Assembly (NCBI GenBank): GCA_002694985.1
Contig: NZNS01000008.1
Coordinates: 42,096 to 106,095 of the forward strand
DNA length: 64,000 bases
Direction: 5' to 3'
Source of the DNA: Parvibaculum sp.
Lineage (GTDB): Bacteria; Pseudomonadota; Alphaproteobacteria; Parvibaculales; Parvibaculaceae
Shown in pieces: positions 38,004 to 47,051 of the stretch. Below the pieces are notes generated by a model. It was not told the DNA's origin. It saw only the letters and a program-made list of their open reading frames with translations, and ran no database searches. The position numbers and the translations under genes are program-made. How positions within the stretch are numbered: position 1 is the stretch's first letter; every line of letters begins with the position of its first letter.

Positions 38004-39149
38004 ATGAAGGCCAGCGAATATTTCTCGGATAGCTATGTGGCGGCGCGGCGGCGCTTCCTCCATGCGGCGCAAGCGACAGGCGCGCGGCTTGCCACATACG
38101 AGAACCCGCATGCGCAGGGACCGGGAAAGACACGACTTTTCACCGATACAGCCTGGTTTGGCCCTGCCAATGCCGAGACGGTTCTGCTCAATACATGCGG
38201 CACGCATGGCACGGAGGGTTATGGCGGCTCGGCGGCGATGACCGCATGGATCAACCAAGGCGGGCCGGCCGCGCTGCCGCCGGGCGTTGCCGTGCTCATG
38301 GTTCACGCGGTCAATCCCTTCGGCTTTGCCTGGGGACTGCGCTGCACGGAAAACAACGTCGATCTCAACCGCAATTTCCTCGACCATACGAAACCGCATC
38401 CCGACAATCCGCTCTATGAAGAGCTGCACGGCATTCTCTGTCCCAGTTCTCTCGCGGAAGGCGACGTGCAGAAAATGCTGATCGCGGGCGCGCGCTTCGT
38501 CGAACGCCATGGCCAATGGGCGCTCGAAGACGCGATCAGCCGCGGGCAATACACCCATCCCGATGGCTATCACTTCGGCGGCACGGCGCCCGAATGGTCG
38601 AACCTGGTCATGCGCGAGATCGTGACGCGCGACCTCGCCCATGCGCACAAGGTTGGCTTCATCGACTGGCATTCCGGCCCGACCGGCAATGGCGAACTCA
38701 TCTATCTGTGCTATTCGCAACCCGGCAGCCCGAGCTTCGAGCGCGCGGCACGATGGTGGGGCCGGAGCGCGCTCGACCCGAAGACGGTCGATGCGATGTG
38801 GGGATCCAAGCGGCCGACGCGGCGCGGGACGATGTTCTGGGGGATCGAGGACATGCTCTCCCCCCATGCACAATTCGGCGGCGCGGCCATCGAATTCCGT
38901 TCGGCGCAAGCCAAGAACAATGCGGCGAAAGCCATGCGCGTGCCGATGCTGGAGCGCTGGCTGCGCTTCATCGGCGGTTTCGATGCGCCGGAAGCGCCTG
39001 GCTATTTCGAGGAAATTCGCGAGGACTATGCGCCGCGCCGCGCCTCCTGGCAGGAGAATGTCATCGAGAACGCGCTTTCGTGCTACGAGCGAACGCTGGC
39101 GGGGCTTGGCGAATGGGCGCGCGAGGGCGGGCTGAAGGCAGCGGACTGA
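38004..39149 (+). CDS. DUF2817 / M14-like zinc metallopeptidase family protein
   Basis: A 381-residue protein. CGTHGTEGYGG (residues 65-75) gives the H68-x-x-E71 zinc site typical of M14 carboxypeptidase-fold proteins, and DLNRNFLDH follows with the substrate-binding Asn-Arg pair. A further His, expected about 100 residues later, is plausible in FIDWHSGPTGNGELIYL. These features define DUF2817. Related proteins act as carboxypeptidases or aspartoacylases, but this family has no fixed substrate. No signal peptide is seen, so it is probably cytoplasmic. It is divergent from gabD. Confidence 0.8.
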   Translation: MKASEYFSDSYVAARRRFLHAAQATGARLATYENPHAQGPGKTRLFTDTAWFGPANAETVLLNTCGTHGTEGYGGSAAMTAWINQGGPAALPPGVAVLMVHAVNPFGFAWGLRCTENNVDLNRNFLDHTKPHPDNPLYEELHGILCPSSLAEGDVQKMLIAGARFVERHGQWALEDAISRGQYTHPDGYHFGGTAPEWSNLVMREIVTRDLAHAHKVGFIDWHSGPTGNGELIYLCYSQPGSPSFERAARWWGRSALDPKTVDAMWGSKRPTRRGTMFWGIEDMLSPHAQFGGAAIEFRSAQAKNNAAKAMRVPMLERWLRFIGGFDAPEAPGYFEEIREDYAPRRASWQENVIENALSCYERTLAGLGEWAREGGLKAAD

Positions 39150-39153
39150 AAGC

Positions 39154-39645
39154 TCAGTCCAGCACGAAGTCGTAACGCACTTCCATGATCTCGGGGTGGC
39201 GCGCGAAGCCGACGGGACGGCGCGCAACGAGACGCCCGCCCATGCGCTCGTAAAAGCCGCGCGCCTTCACATTCTTCTCCAGCACCCAGAGGAAAGCCTC
39301 GCGGCGGCCGAGACAGGAAATCTCTTCGAAAAGATGCGTGAGGAGCGCCGCCCCGACGCCCTGCCCGTGATCTTCCTTGCGGATATAGAGCGTGGTGACT
39401 TCCGCGCCTTCCATATGGCCGAAACCGACAGGGACACCCGCCTGCTCCGCCATCCAGGCAATACCGCGCGCGAGCGCATCGTTCCAGACGGTTTCCTCGC
39501 GCTGCGCATCCAGCTTGTCGAGAAGCGGTTGCGGGAGAAGACCAGGATAAGCCTCACGCCAGCACACGACCTTGAGACGGGCGAGCGCTTCCTCGTCCTC
39601 GCCGGGCATGGCCATTCGCGTCCGGTAGCGCGTGAGCAGTTTCAT
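39154..39645 (-). CDS. GNAT-family N-acetyltransferase
   Basis: A 163-residue acetyltransferase. The acetyl-CoA pyrophosphate loop is KEDHGQGVGAALLTHLFEEI (Q/RxxGxG/A), with the preceding strand AEVTTLYIR and the C-terminal FYERMGGRLVA. ATG 39645 (MKLLTRYRTRM) is chosen because the GNAT fold starts there; the open frame extends far upstream but with no family sequence. It ends 4 bp after the DUF2817 stop, on the opposite strand. Substrate unknown. Confidence 0.85.
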   Translation of the reverse strand: MKLLTRYRTRMAMPGEDEEALARLKVVCWREAYPGLLPQPLLDKLDAQREETVWNDALARGIAWMAEQAGVPVGFGHMEGAEVTTLYIRKEDHGQGVGAALLTHLFEEISCLGRREAFLWVLEKNVKARGFYERMGGRLVARRPVGFARHPEIMEVRYDFVLD

Positions 39646-39762
39646 GGGAAAAGTATGACGAAAGGCGCGCACAGAGCGAAGCAGAAAATGCCGGTTTACC
39701 GCGCAGGGCTTGCAAGCGCGGGAGACCCATGCGAGAGAGACCCCGGTTTCCTCCTCCCCCGG

Positions 39763-40452
39763 ATGCATGTCATGTCGCGCCCTGTTGTCCTTTTCGATCT
39801 CGATGGAACGCTCGCCGATACCGCGGCGGATCTCTGCGAGACGCTGAATGTCATTCTCGAAATGCATGGACGCGAGCGCGTGCCCGAGACCCGTGTGCGG
39901 CACCTTGTGGGCGGCGGGGCACGGCTGCTGCTCGAACGCGGTTTCAAGGAGACGGGCGAGCCGGCAAGCGAGACGATGCTCGACCTCAGCTTCGATGAAT
40001 TCATCGATTATTACGGGCGCCACATCGCCGACCATACGAAGCTCTGGCCCGGCATGCGCGACCAGCTCGACATGCTCCAAGAACGCGGCGCACTGATGGC
40101 GGTCTGTACGAACAAGGTGGAAGGCCTTTCGCGGGCACTGCTCGCCATGCTCGGCATCGACCACTATTTTCCCGTGGTGATCGGCGGCGACACGCTGCCG
40201 GTGAAGAAGCCTGACCCGGAACATCTTTTCGAAGCGATCCGCCAACTCGGCGGCGAGCGGGAAGACGCCGTGATGGTTGGCGACAGCGAGACGGATGTTT
40301 ACGCCGCGAAGAATGCCGGCCTGCCCTGCATCTGCGTGAGCTTCGGCTATACACGCGTGCCGGTGCCGGAACTCGACGCTGAAGCGGTGATCGACCATTT
40401 CAACGAGTTCCCGACGGCGCTGGCGAAGCTCATGCCGAAATATTTCGCCTAG
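39763..40452 (+). CDS. gph: HAD-family phosphatase (phosphoglycolate phosphatase-like)
   Basis: A 229-residue haloacid-dehalogenase phosphatase. Motif I is VVLFDLDGTLADTA (nucleophile Asp), motif II CTNK, motif III KKPDPEHLF and motif IV GDSETDVYAAKNAG. Its length and motif IV resemble Gph phosphoglycolate phosphatases, but pyrophosphatase and nucleotidase members look similar. ATGs at 39763 and 39772 both fit and neither has a strong ribosome site. Its last four bases overlap the stop of the convergent DUF3047 gene. Confidence 0.85.
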   Translation: MHVMSRPVVLFDLDGTLADTAADLCETLNVILEMHGRERVPETRVRHLVGGGARLLLERGFKETGEPASETMLDLSFDEFIDYYGRHIADHTKLWPGMRDQLDMLQERGALMAVCTNKVEGLSRALLAMLGIDHYFPVVIGGDTLPVKKPDPEHLFEAIRQLGGEREDAVMVGDSETDVYAAKNAGLPCICVSFGYTRVPVPELDAEAVIDHFNEFPTALAKLMPKYFA

Positions 40453-41615
40453 GCGATCGTCAGAACGCGCTCGCCATCCGCGAGCTCTATATCGGCATAT
40501 TCGCAGATGCCCTCGCGGCGCTGGAAGACACTGACGGCGATGAGCCAGACCTTCACGATGCGCGCGGGCGGCGCACCGACGGCTTTCGCATAATCGGCCC
40601 TGACCGGCTGTTCCTCCGACAGCCATTTACCGATATTCGCCCGGTCCGAACGCAACACCCAATGCGTTTCCACCTTGTCCCAGAAGGGAAGCGGACAGGG
40701 AAAGATCGTGCCTTCGGGGAGCGATGACGACCACATATAGGTGAGGTCCTGGCCGTTATCGAATTCGACCGCAATGGAAAGATAATCATGGGTGGGCTGG
40801 ATATCTTCAGGCAGATCGCAGGGTAGCCTGTCGACCTTCCAGCGCCAGCGAAGACGCGTATTCTCCGTCAGCGGAACATCGACCGGATATTGCAGGATGC
40901 CGACATCGCCCGATGTGTGGCAGCAGATGCTGTGGCCATCGGCGCTGTTCGCATCGCGGAAGATGCGGCCATCGCCAAGCCGCCAGAGATAGCGCCAGCC
41001 CTGCGGCGCAAAGACGGGGCTCAACACTTCCTCCCGCGCCCGGCCGACAAGGCCTTCATAATCGCCTGCCCGCGCCATGGCCTCGAGACCGGCGACCGCC
41101 CCCTCTTTCCAGACGATGACGCAGGCGCAAATTTCGCCCGTGAGGCCGCTGCGCGGATATTCGGGATCGAAGGCGCCGTGCTCGTCCGCCCATTCGCCGG
41201 GAGGTTTGGCCACAATTTCGAGCGCCCCGCCGGGCGCGGCCACCGTGGAGGTGTTGGTGGGGGTCTTCAGGATCGAACCGCCGCCCGCCCGCAGCCAGAG
41301 GCCGATCCGCGCACCGAAACCGAGATCAAGCGCCCTGGAGGCCCAGAAACCGCCTGCGGCAAAGACCGTTACTTCTTCGCCGGGCACGGTATCGATATCG
41401 AGGGACTGCCAGTCATCCTCCGGGGCAAGCGAGACAAAACGCGCGACACGGATATGAGGCACGACCGAAGATGCGGCCAGAAGGCGGGAAAATGCGTGCT
41501 CGAATGCGACACCAGCCTGCGGCCCAAGCGGACGCGGGCTGACAAGGTGCCCCAGGCCCCGGACAGCGAGCCGCGCCAGGGTCATCATGTTCCTCAGTCC
41601 CGGATTTCCCGCCAT
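40449..41615 (-). CDS. DUF3047 domain-containing protein
   Basis: A 388-residue protein from ATG 41615 (MAGNPGLRNMMTLARLAV). Residues 110-150 and the C-terminal 220 match DUF3047, a family of unknown function, with LRWRWKVDRLP, DYLSIAVEFDN and YMWSSSLPEGTIF near residues 275-325. Two adjacent cysteines occur in GHSICCHTSGDVG. No signal peptide or transmembrane segment is clear. The frame upstream to 41774 gives Ala/Gly-rich sequence and probably is not translated. Confidence 0.7.
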   Translation of the reverse strand: MAGNPGLRNMMTLARLAVRGLGHLVSPRPLGPQAGVAFEHAFSRLLAASSVVPHIRVARFVSLAPEDDWQSLDIDTVPGEEVTVFAAGGFWASRALDLGFGARIGLWLRAGGGSILKTPTNTSTVAAPGGALEIVAKPPGEWADEHGAFDPEYPRSGLTGEICACVIVWKEGAVAGLEAMARAGDYEGLVGRAREEVLSPVFAPQGWRYLWRLGDGRIFRDANSADGHSICCHTSGDVGILQYPVDVPLTENTRLRWRWKVDRLPCDLPEDIQPTHDYLSIAVEFDNGQDLTYMWSSSLPEGTIFPCPLPFWDKVETHWVLRSDRANIGKWLSEEQPVRADYAKAVGAPPARIVKVWLIAVSVFQRREGICEYADIELADGERVLTIA

Positions 41616-41782
41616 GGGCCGTCTCTCTCCCTCGATTCTCGCGATCTTTTCGCCATGAGCGAACATAGCGCAACACGGATGCATTTCGACGGCTTGACTT
41701 GGCGCGGGCGCAAAGCCTATAGACGGGCTCCCTCGACATAATTGTCGCGCCGGCGCCCCATGCGCCCCGGCCATGTCGTGAA

Positions 41783-41858
41783 GGACGGTTAGCTCAGTTG
41801 GTAGAGCACTGTGTTCACATCGCAGGGGTCACTGGTTCGAATCCAGTACCGTCCACCA
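41783..41858 (+). tRNA. tRNA-Val (anticodon CAC)
   Basis: GGACGGT at 41783-41789 pairs with ACCGTCC near 41848-41854, followed by the discriminator and encoded CCA. The anticodon arm CTGTG-TTCACAT-CGCAG places CAC at positions 34-36, reading GUG valine. The TTCGAATC T-loop and GGTTAGCTCAG-type D-arm are standard. No integrase or repeat flanks it, so use as an integration site is not supported here. Confidence 0.97.
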
Positions 41859-41891
41859 TCTTTCCCCACATGATGAAATTGCCGGTGCCCT

Positions 41892-42701
41892 TCAAATGAG
41901 GGCGGTCAACGCGTCCATGCCCGTGCCGACGATATAGAGCCCGGTCGTGATGACGACAGCAGCAAAAACCACCGATAGCGCCTGACGCGAGCCGGAAAGG
42001 TGGTGCGCCAGCCGGAGACCGGCGAAAGACCCGCCAAGGCCGCCCAGGACCATGAGGCTAGCCGTCGGCCAGTCGACAAGGTCCGAGATGGCGTAGCTCG
42101 TGGCAGTGGTCAGGCCGAAAACCGTGACAGAGACGAGCGAGGACCCAATTGCGTTCAGAAGCGGCATGGCCGTCGCGGTGACGAGGCCCGGCACGATGAG
42201 GAAGCCGCCGCCTATGCCGAAAAACCCCGAAAGACCGCCGACCATGAAGCCCGTGCTTGCGAGCGGCGGCAGGAGACGAGGCGCCGTGGCGCGATCGAGC
42301 CGGACATCCGGGTCGCCGCCCTCCTTGCGCCGGAAGAACATGGCCACGCCGACGAGGATCATGACCAGACCGAAAAGCGCGAGCAATATCTCTCCGCCGA
42401 CAGCCTTGCCGAACTGCGCGCCGAGCGCCGCCCCGGCAACGCCCGAGCCTGCGAAAACGAGGGCACAGGGCCATTTCACCGTACGGGCGCGCGCATGCAT
42501 GGCGAGGCTGAGGGCAGCATTGGCCGCAACCGCCAGCGCGCCTGTGCCTATCGCCACATGAGGCGAAGCGACTCCTATAACGTATAGAAGGAGGGGAACG
42601 GCAAGGATGGATCCGCCGCCGCCTATGAGCCCGAGCGAAAGGCCGATCAGCGCGCCTGAGGCGAGCGCGAGAAGGGCGTGGGTCAGGACGGGGTCCAGCA
42701 T
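41892..42701 (-). CDS. TauE/SafE-family sulfite/anion permease
   Basis: A 269-residue membrane protein with about eight hydrophobic segments and internal duplication, typical of the TauE/SafE family, which exports sulfite, sulfoacetate or other organosulfonates, or imports them in some cases. The glycine-rich signatures GGGGSILAVPLLLYVIG and GFFGIGGGFLIVPGLV open the two repeats. No sulfur-metabolism gene is adjacent, so the substrate is undetermined. Confidence 0.88.
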   Translation of the reverse strand: MLDPVLTHALLALASGALIGLSLGLIGGGGSILAVPLLLYVIGVASPHVAIGTGALAVAANAALSLAMHARARTVKWPCALVFAGSGVAGAALGAQFGKAVGGEILLALFGLVMILVGVAMFFRRKEGGDPDVRLDRATAPRLLPPLASTGFMVGGLSGFFGIGGGFLIVPGLVTATAMPLLNAIGSSLVSVTVFGLTTATSYAISDLVDWPTASLMVLGGLGGSFAGLRLAHHLSGSRQALSVVFAAVVITTGLYIVGTGMDALTALI

Positions 42702-42899
42702 GAGCTATTCCTCAATCGCGGCGCGAGCCGCAGAGCGCTTTCGGCGGGCCTTTTATTTACGTATTTGTCGCGTAAATAAGAATGATGCAAGCTGTCGCAG
42801 TATCGTTAATTGGTCGTGAGGGGCTCCTCTCCTAGACTGGCCGCCGAGTCGGACGGCCCGGGAGGGCACCCGAAGCTAGCCAATGCCAAGGCCGGGGGC

Positions 42900-45392
42900 A
42901 TGAAGGAAAAGGAACTCAGGATTGCGCTTGTCTGCTACGGCGGCGTTTCGCTCGCCGTCTACATGCATGGCGTGACCAAGGAAATCCTCAAGCTGATACG
43001 GGCCTCGCGCGTCTATCATCACGACCTCGCACGCTCTCATCGTACCTCCGCGACCTATAGCGATCTCGAACATGACGGGCGCGAGACGGATACCGAGGAA
43101 ATCTATTTCGAACTGATACAGGCAATCGGCGAGACACTGGAACTGCGCGTGTTCGTCGACACCATTGCCGGTGCTTCGGCAGGCGGCATCAGCGGTGTAC
43201 TGCTCGCTCGTGCGCTTGCCCACGACTTGCCGATGGACCCGCTTCGCAAGATGTGGCTTGAACAGGCGGACATCGTGGCACTGATGGACGAGCATCATCT
43301 CGCCGGACGCTGGGACAAACTGTTCATGAAGCCTCTCTTCTGGGGCATCACGGAAAAGTGGCTCGCAAAATATGCGCCGGACATGGAGATGCGGCAAAAG
43401 CTGCAACTCTTCACGCGCTCGCGCTGGTTCGAGCCGCCCTTCTCGGGCGAAATCATGAGCGGTATGCTGCTTGATGCCTGCCTTGCGATGGGCGAACCCA
43501 ACCCGGCCAACGCCTCGCTGCTGCCGACGGGACACCGGCTCGACCTGATCGTCTCGGTGACGGATTTTCACGGCTACAGCCAGAACATTCCGCTGCACGA
43601 TCCGGTTTCGATCCGCGAACGCGAGCATCGCCATACGCTGAAGTTCAGTTATTTCCAGCAGTCGGGCGGAGCAATGCTGAGCGATTTCGACACGGCTCAT
43701 GTGCCTGGACTCGTTTTCGCGGCGCGGGCGACATCATGCTTTCCCGGCGCCTTTCCTCCTGCGCGGATCGGCGAGATCGACGCCCTGCTCAAGGAACGAA
43801 ATGTCGCCTGGCCGACGCGCGACGAATTCCTGCGCAGCAATTTCAAGCCACTCATTGCCGCGGGATCAGACCCGGTGAAGGCTTCCTTCATCGATGGCAG
43901 CGTGCTCAACAACAAGCCTTTCGGCGAAGCGATCAGCGCCATTCGCGGACGGCCCGCCTACCGCGAGGTCGACCGCCGCATGATCTATATCGACCCGGAC
44001 CCGAAAGGCGGGCGCGCGGAAGCCGGCGGCGCGGCACCCGGCTTCTTCCAGGCGATACGCGGCGCGCTTTCCGACATTCCGCGCAACCAGCCGGTGCGCG
44101 ACGAACTGGAAGCGCTGCACGATTTCTCGGAACGTGTCCGGCGCTACCGCCAGATCGTCGCGGCGACGCGGCCCCATGTGCGCACACGCATCACCGAGCT
44201 TTTTAACGGGAACGGAGAGGTTCTTCCCGGGGCGGAAGAACTCGCCAAGCTCCGGAACAATGCAAACGCACAGGCGGCCGTGGAAGCGGGATATGCATAT
44301 GACGCCTATATCCAGCTCAAGGTCGCATCGGTACTCGACCAGATCACGAATATCATTGCCGATCTCAGCGAGGCCGTGAACCATCCAAGCGACAAGCTTG
44401 CGCTGTCGCGCGCAGTGGAAAGCTGGGCCAAGGATACACGCATCTTCCCGGTGCAGTGGCTGGCGGGTGCTGGCGGCAATGCGGAACCGAGCAAGGAAGA
44501 TGCCTGGGTGCGCTTCCTGCGCGAATTCGACGTCAGTTTCCGGGTGCGGCGCTTGCGCTTCGTGATCCGCAGGCTCAACGAACTCTACCAGGATATTGAA
44601 ACAAACGACGAAGGCAGCCTGCATTCCGACGCACTGGATGAATTCAAGGCCAGCCTCTACCGCATCCTCGACCGCATGCAGTCGGAGACGGCATCGCGGC
44701 TCAGAACCGATGAAATTCGACGCATCTGCAAGTCGATCTACGATGATGGTGTTGCCGAGCCGCACGAGATCGACGCTTTCACAATCCACGTGGCGCCGGT
44801 GCTCGACCTTGTCGGTCTCGACAGGGACGCTGACGCGCATTTTGCGGAAATGGCAGCAACGACCCTCCCCTTCGGCATTCGTGCCGAACTTGTGCAGGCC
44901 TATGTCGGCTTTCCCTTTTTCGATGTGCTGACACTACCGCTCAACAAGTGGCAGGATCTCGACGATGTCGACACGGTGCAAGTGGACCGGATCAGCCCGG
45001 AGGATGCGCGCTCGATCCGCGAGGGCGGCGCGCCCGCGACGCTGATGGGTCGTGACCTTGGATATTTCGCGGCCTTTTTCAGCCGCCGAGCGCGGGAAAA
45101 CGATTACTTGTGGGGCCGGTTGCACGCGGCAGAGCGGCTTGTCGATATCGTGACAAGCAGCGCACCCGTAGCAATCAAGAAGTCGGGCATCGACCTGGTG
45201 CAGTTGAAGGCGAGGCTTTTCCGCTCGATCCTCAAGACGGAAAAGCAGCACCTCGACCATGTTCCCGAACTCTTCGCCGACCTCGAACGGGAACTCAATA
45301 TCCGCTTCGGCGAGGAAGAAGCGCCTGCTGGCGAGGCAGTCCCCGCCGCAGAGAACGGAGAAACCAGCAAGACGCTCTCCCGGAAAGCCTGA
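42900..45392 (+). CDS. Patatin-like phospholipase with C-terminal DUF3376
   Basis: An 830-residue protein. The patatin catalytic domain opens with RIALVCYGGVSLAVYMHGV (oxyanion loop), the nucleophile Ser in DTIAGASAGGISG (GxSxG) and the catalytic Asp in DGSVLNNKPFGEA. Residues about 480-830 form the DUF3376 region that accompanies large bacterial patatins of about 800-900 residues. It is probably a cytoplasmic phospholipase A or lipid acyl hydrolase. ATG 42900 (MKEKELRIALVCYGG) is preferred; the frame opens at 42810. It converges on hsp20 with 5 bp between stops. Confidence 0.9.
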   Translation: MKEKELRIALVCYGGVSLAVYMHGVTKEILKLIRASRVYHHDLARSHRTSATYSDLEHDGRETDTEEIYFELIQAIGETLELRVFVDTIAGASAGGISGVLLARALAHDLPMDPLRKMWLEQADIVALMDEHHLAGRWDKLFMKPLFWGITEKWLAKYAPDMEMRQKLQLFTRSRWFEPPFSGEIMSGMLLDACLAMGEPNPANASLLPTGHRLDLIVSVTDFHGYSQNIPLHDPVSIREREHRHTLKFSYFQQSGGAMLSDFDTAHVPGLVFAARATSCFPGAFPPARIGEIDALLKERNVAWPTRDEFLRSNFKPLIAAGSDPVKASFIDGSVLNNKPFGEAISAIRGRPAYREVDRRMIYIDPDPKGGRAEAGGAAPGFFQAIRGALSDIPRNQPVRDELEALHDFSERVRRYRQIVAATRPHVRTRITELFNGNGEVLPGAEELAKLRNNANAQAAVEAGYAYDAYIQLKVASVLDQITNIIADLSEAVNHPSDKLALSRAVESWAKDTRIFPVQWLAGAGGNAEPSKEDAWVRFLREFDVSFRVRRLRFVIRRLNELYQDIETNDEGSLHSDALDEFKASLYRILDRMQSETASRLRTDEIRRICKSIYDDGVAEPHEIDAFTIHVAPVLDLVGLDRDADAHFAEMAATTLPFGIRAELVQAYVGFPFFDVLTLPLNKWQDLDDVDTVQVDRISPEDARSIREGGAPATLMGRDLGYFAAFFSRRARENDYLWGRLHAAERLVDIVTSSAPVAIKKSGIDLVQLKARLFRSILKTEKQHLDHVPELFADLERELNIRFGEEEAPAGEAVPAAENGETSKTLSRKA

Positions 45393-45397
45393 CGTCG

Positions 45398-45898
45398 TCA
45401 GCCTTTGCCAATCGCAATACGGCGGCCCGCCGGCTTTGCGCCCGGCTTCTTCGGCATCGTGACCGTCAACACGCCCTTGTCGAATTTCGCTTCGATTTCC
45501 GCGTCGTCCACATCCGATGGCAGCGTGAAGATGCGCTGGAAGCTGCCATAGTGCCGTTCGACCACCCGGGCTTCGTCCTTCTCGTCCTTTTTCTCATAGC
45601 GCTTCTCGCCTTTCAGCGTCAGAAGGCCGTCACGGACAATCAACTCGACATCCTTCTCGTCGAGCCCTGGAAGCTCCGCCGTCAGGGAGTAAGCCTTGTC
45701 CGTCTCATGGAGATCGACGCTCGGCGTGATTTGTCCAACGCTGAACGGGGTGGCAGAAGGCGTATCGAAGAAGCCTCCGCTCCGCCCGAAAACACGATCG
45801 ATCAGACTGTTCATTTCCTCGCGGAAGGCAGAGAAGGGATCGTGCGAGAAAAGAGACGTTCCCTTGCGGTCTTCACTTTTCACGACTTGATTGGTCAT
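45398..45898 (-). CDS. Hsp20 small heat-shock protein
   Basis: A 166-residue alpha-crystallin-domain holdase. A flexible N-terminus (NQVVKSEDRKGTSLFSHDPF) precedes the alpha-crystallin domain (about 55-150), ending in FDKGVLTVTMPKKPGAK, with the L of the domain's final strand. ATG 45898 (MTNQVVK) has AAAGGAAAAGAAG upstream; the seven extra codons to 45919 are less likely. GGCGTTGACGCC, a 5-bp inverted repeat, lies in the upstream gap. A classical sigma-32 site is not evident. The C-terminal tail lacks the usual IxI motif, having AGRRIAIGKG instead, which may weaken oligomer assembly. Confidence 0.92.
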   Translation of the reverse strand: MTNQVVKSEDRKGTSLFSHDPFSAFREEMNSLIDRVFGRSGGFFDTPSATPFSVGQITPSVDLHETDKAYSLTAELPGLDEKDVELIVRDGLLTLKGEKRYEKKDEKDEARVVERHYGSFQRIFTLPSDVDDAEIEAKFDKGVLTVTMPKKPGAKPAGRRIAIGKG

Positions 45899-45969
45899 CT
45901 TCTTTTCCTTTCGAGTCAAAGCAGTTCCAAAATCGAGAGGCGTTGACGCCCAATCGGAAATTTATGCCT

Positions 45970-46974
45970 TCATCCTCCCTCATCAAGAAGGCCACAATGA
46001 CGCAGACCGCTTTCATCGCGGGAAGGCAGCGGATGTCCGCCACCTCCTATCCATGCCGCGACATCGCGCCACACGGTTTTGCGTTCAAGATCGCGCAGAA
46101 GCATGTGGTAGCCGCCGGGATAGCAGACAACCGTGACGTTCGCCTTTGCCCTTTTGAATTTTTCGAGCGTGTCTGCAATGGCGGGCGCCGGCACGATCTC
46201 GTCTTTTGCGCCATAGAGCAGCAGCACGGGCTTGCGGATTTTCGATGCCGCTTCATAAGCGCTATCCATCAGGCCGACGAGACCGTAGATCGTGCCGATA
46301 CGGGTTTCCTTGATAACGAGCGGATCTCGGCCCAGCGCGCGCAGCATTTCGATATTGTCCGAGGGCCAGATATCAAGACCGCGCCCGGTGAGCCTTACCC
46401 ACGGCACCAGATGAGCGGCACTCCAGAGAGTTGCGGCATAGATCTCGTTGAGCTGCTGCCAGCCCCATACCGCTGGCGCGGAGAGAACAAGGCCATCGAC
46501 ATCGGGTGGCGAGGGCAATGTCATGGCGCGCATGGCAACAGCACCGCCCATGCTCTCGCCCAGCAGATAGAGAGGGAGACCCGGATATTTCTCGCGCAGC
46601 AATGCGGCAACCTCGGCCACATCCTCGGCCATGCGCTGATCGCCCGCCCAGAGCCCCCGGCCCGGCGCGCGGCCAAAACCACGCTGGTCGATTGCGACGA
46701 GCGTAAACCCCTGTTCAGCGAACCAGGGCCCCGGTCCGGGGCTGGCAAAGGCATTCGAGTAATCGTTGAACCCGTGGAGCGCGAGGATGACTGCGCGCGA
46801 CTCCTTCGCCTCGAAGACAAGCATGGGAAGGCGGGCGCCATCCGCCATGACCGCCTGCGTGGCAGAGCCCTGCTCGATATGTGGCTCGAAGACGGGATCG
46901 CCTATCCGCATTGTCTGCGGCGCACAGGCCGACGCAAAGGCGAGAATAAAAAGAACAGTGAGAAAGCGGAACAT
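45970..46974 (-). CDS. Alpha/beta-hydrolase lipoprotein (monoacylglycerol lipase-like)
   Basis: A 334-residue protein. MFRFLTVLFILAFASAC is a lipoprotein signal peptide with the lipobox cysteine at residue 17, so the enzyme is envelope-anchored. The S33 serine-aminopeptidase/monoacylglycerol-lipase fold has the oxyanion start LALHGFNDYSNAF, nucleophile elbow GESMGGAVAMRA (Ser about 146), the aspartate in LLLYGAKDEIVPAPA, and the histidine in GGYHMLLRD. Acyl-glycerol or lysophospholipid hydrolysis is the most likely activity by fold; the real substrate is unknown. It lies downstream of the TonB receptor gene on the same strand. Confidence 0.9.
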   Translation of the reverse strand: MFRFLTVLFILAFASACAPQTMRIGDPVFEPHIEQGSATQAVMADGARLPMLVFEAKESRAVILALHGFNDYSNAFASPGPGPWFAEQGFTLVAIDQRGFGRAPGRGLWAGDQRMAEDVAEVAALLREKYPGLPLYLLGESMGGAVAMRAMTLPSPPDVDGLVLSAPAVWGWQQLNEIYAATLWSAAHLVPWVRLTGRGLDIWPSDNIEMLRALGRDPLVIKETRIGTIYGLVGLMDSAYEAASKIRKPVLLLYGAKDEIVPAPAIADTLEKFKRAKANVTVVCYPGGYHMLLRDLERKTVWRDVAAWIGGGGHPLPSRDESGLRHCGLLDEGG

Positions 46975-47051
46975 GGGCCGAGGCTATCGCATCGGCCAGG
47001 CGGAGGCGAGGATGAGAGGGGGAGGAAGCAGAGGCTCCCTCCCCGCCCCGT

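Noticed and set aside
41783..41858. tRNA-Val as an attachment site for an integrated element
   Set aside because: No integrase gene and no repeated tRNA 3' end found nearby; flanking genes look chromosomal.
45899..45969. Sigma-32 promoter for hsp20
   Set aside because: I looked for CTTG...CCCCAT-type boxes on the minus strand and did not find a convincing pair; only a short GGCGT/ACGCC dyad is present.
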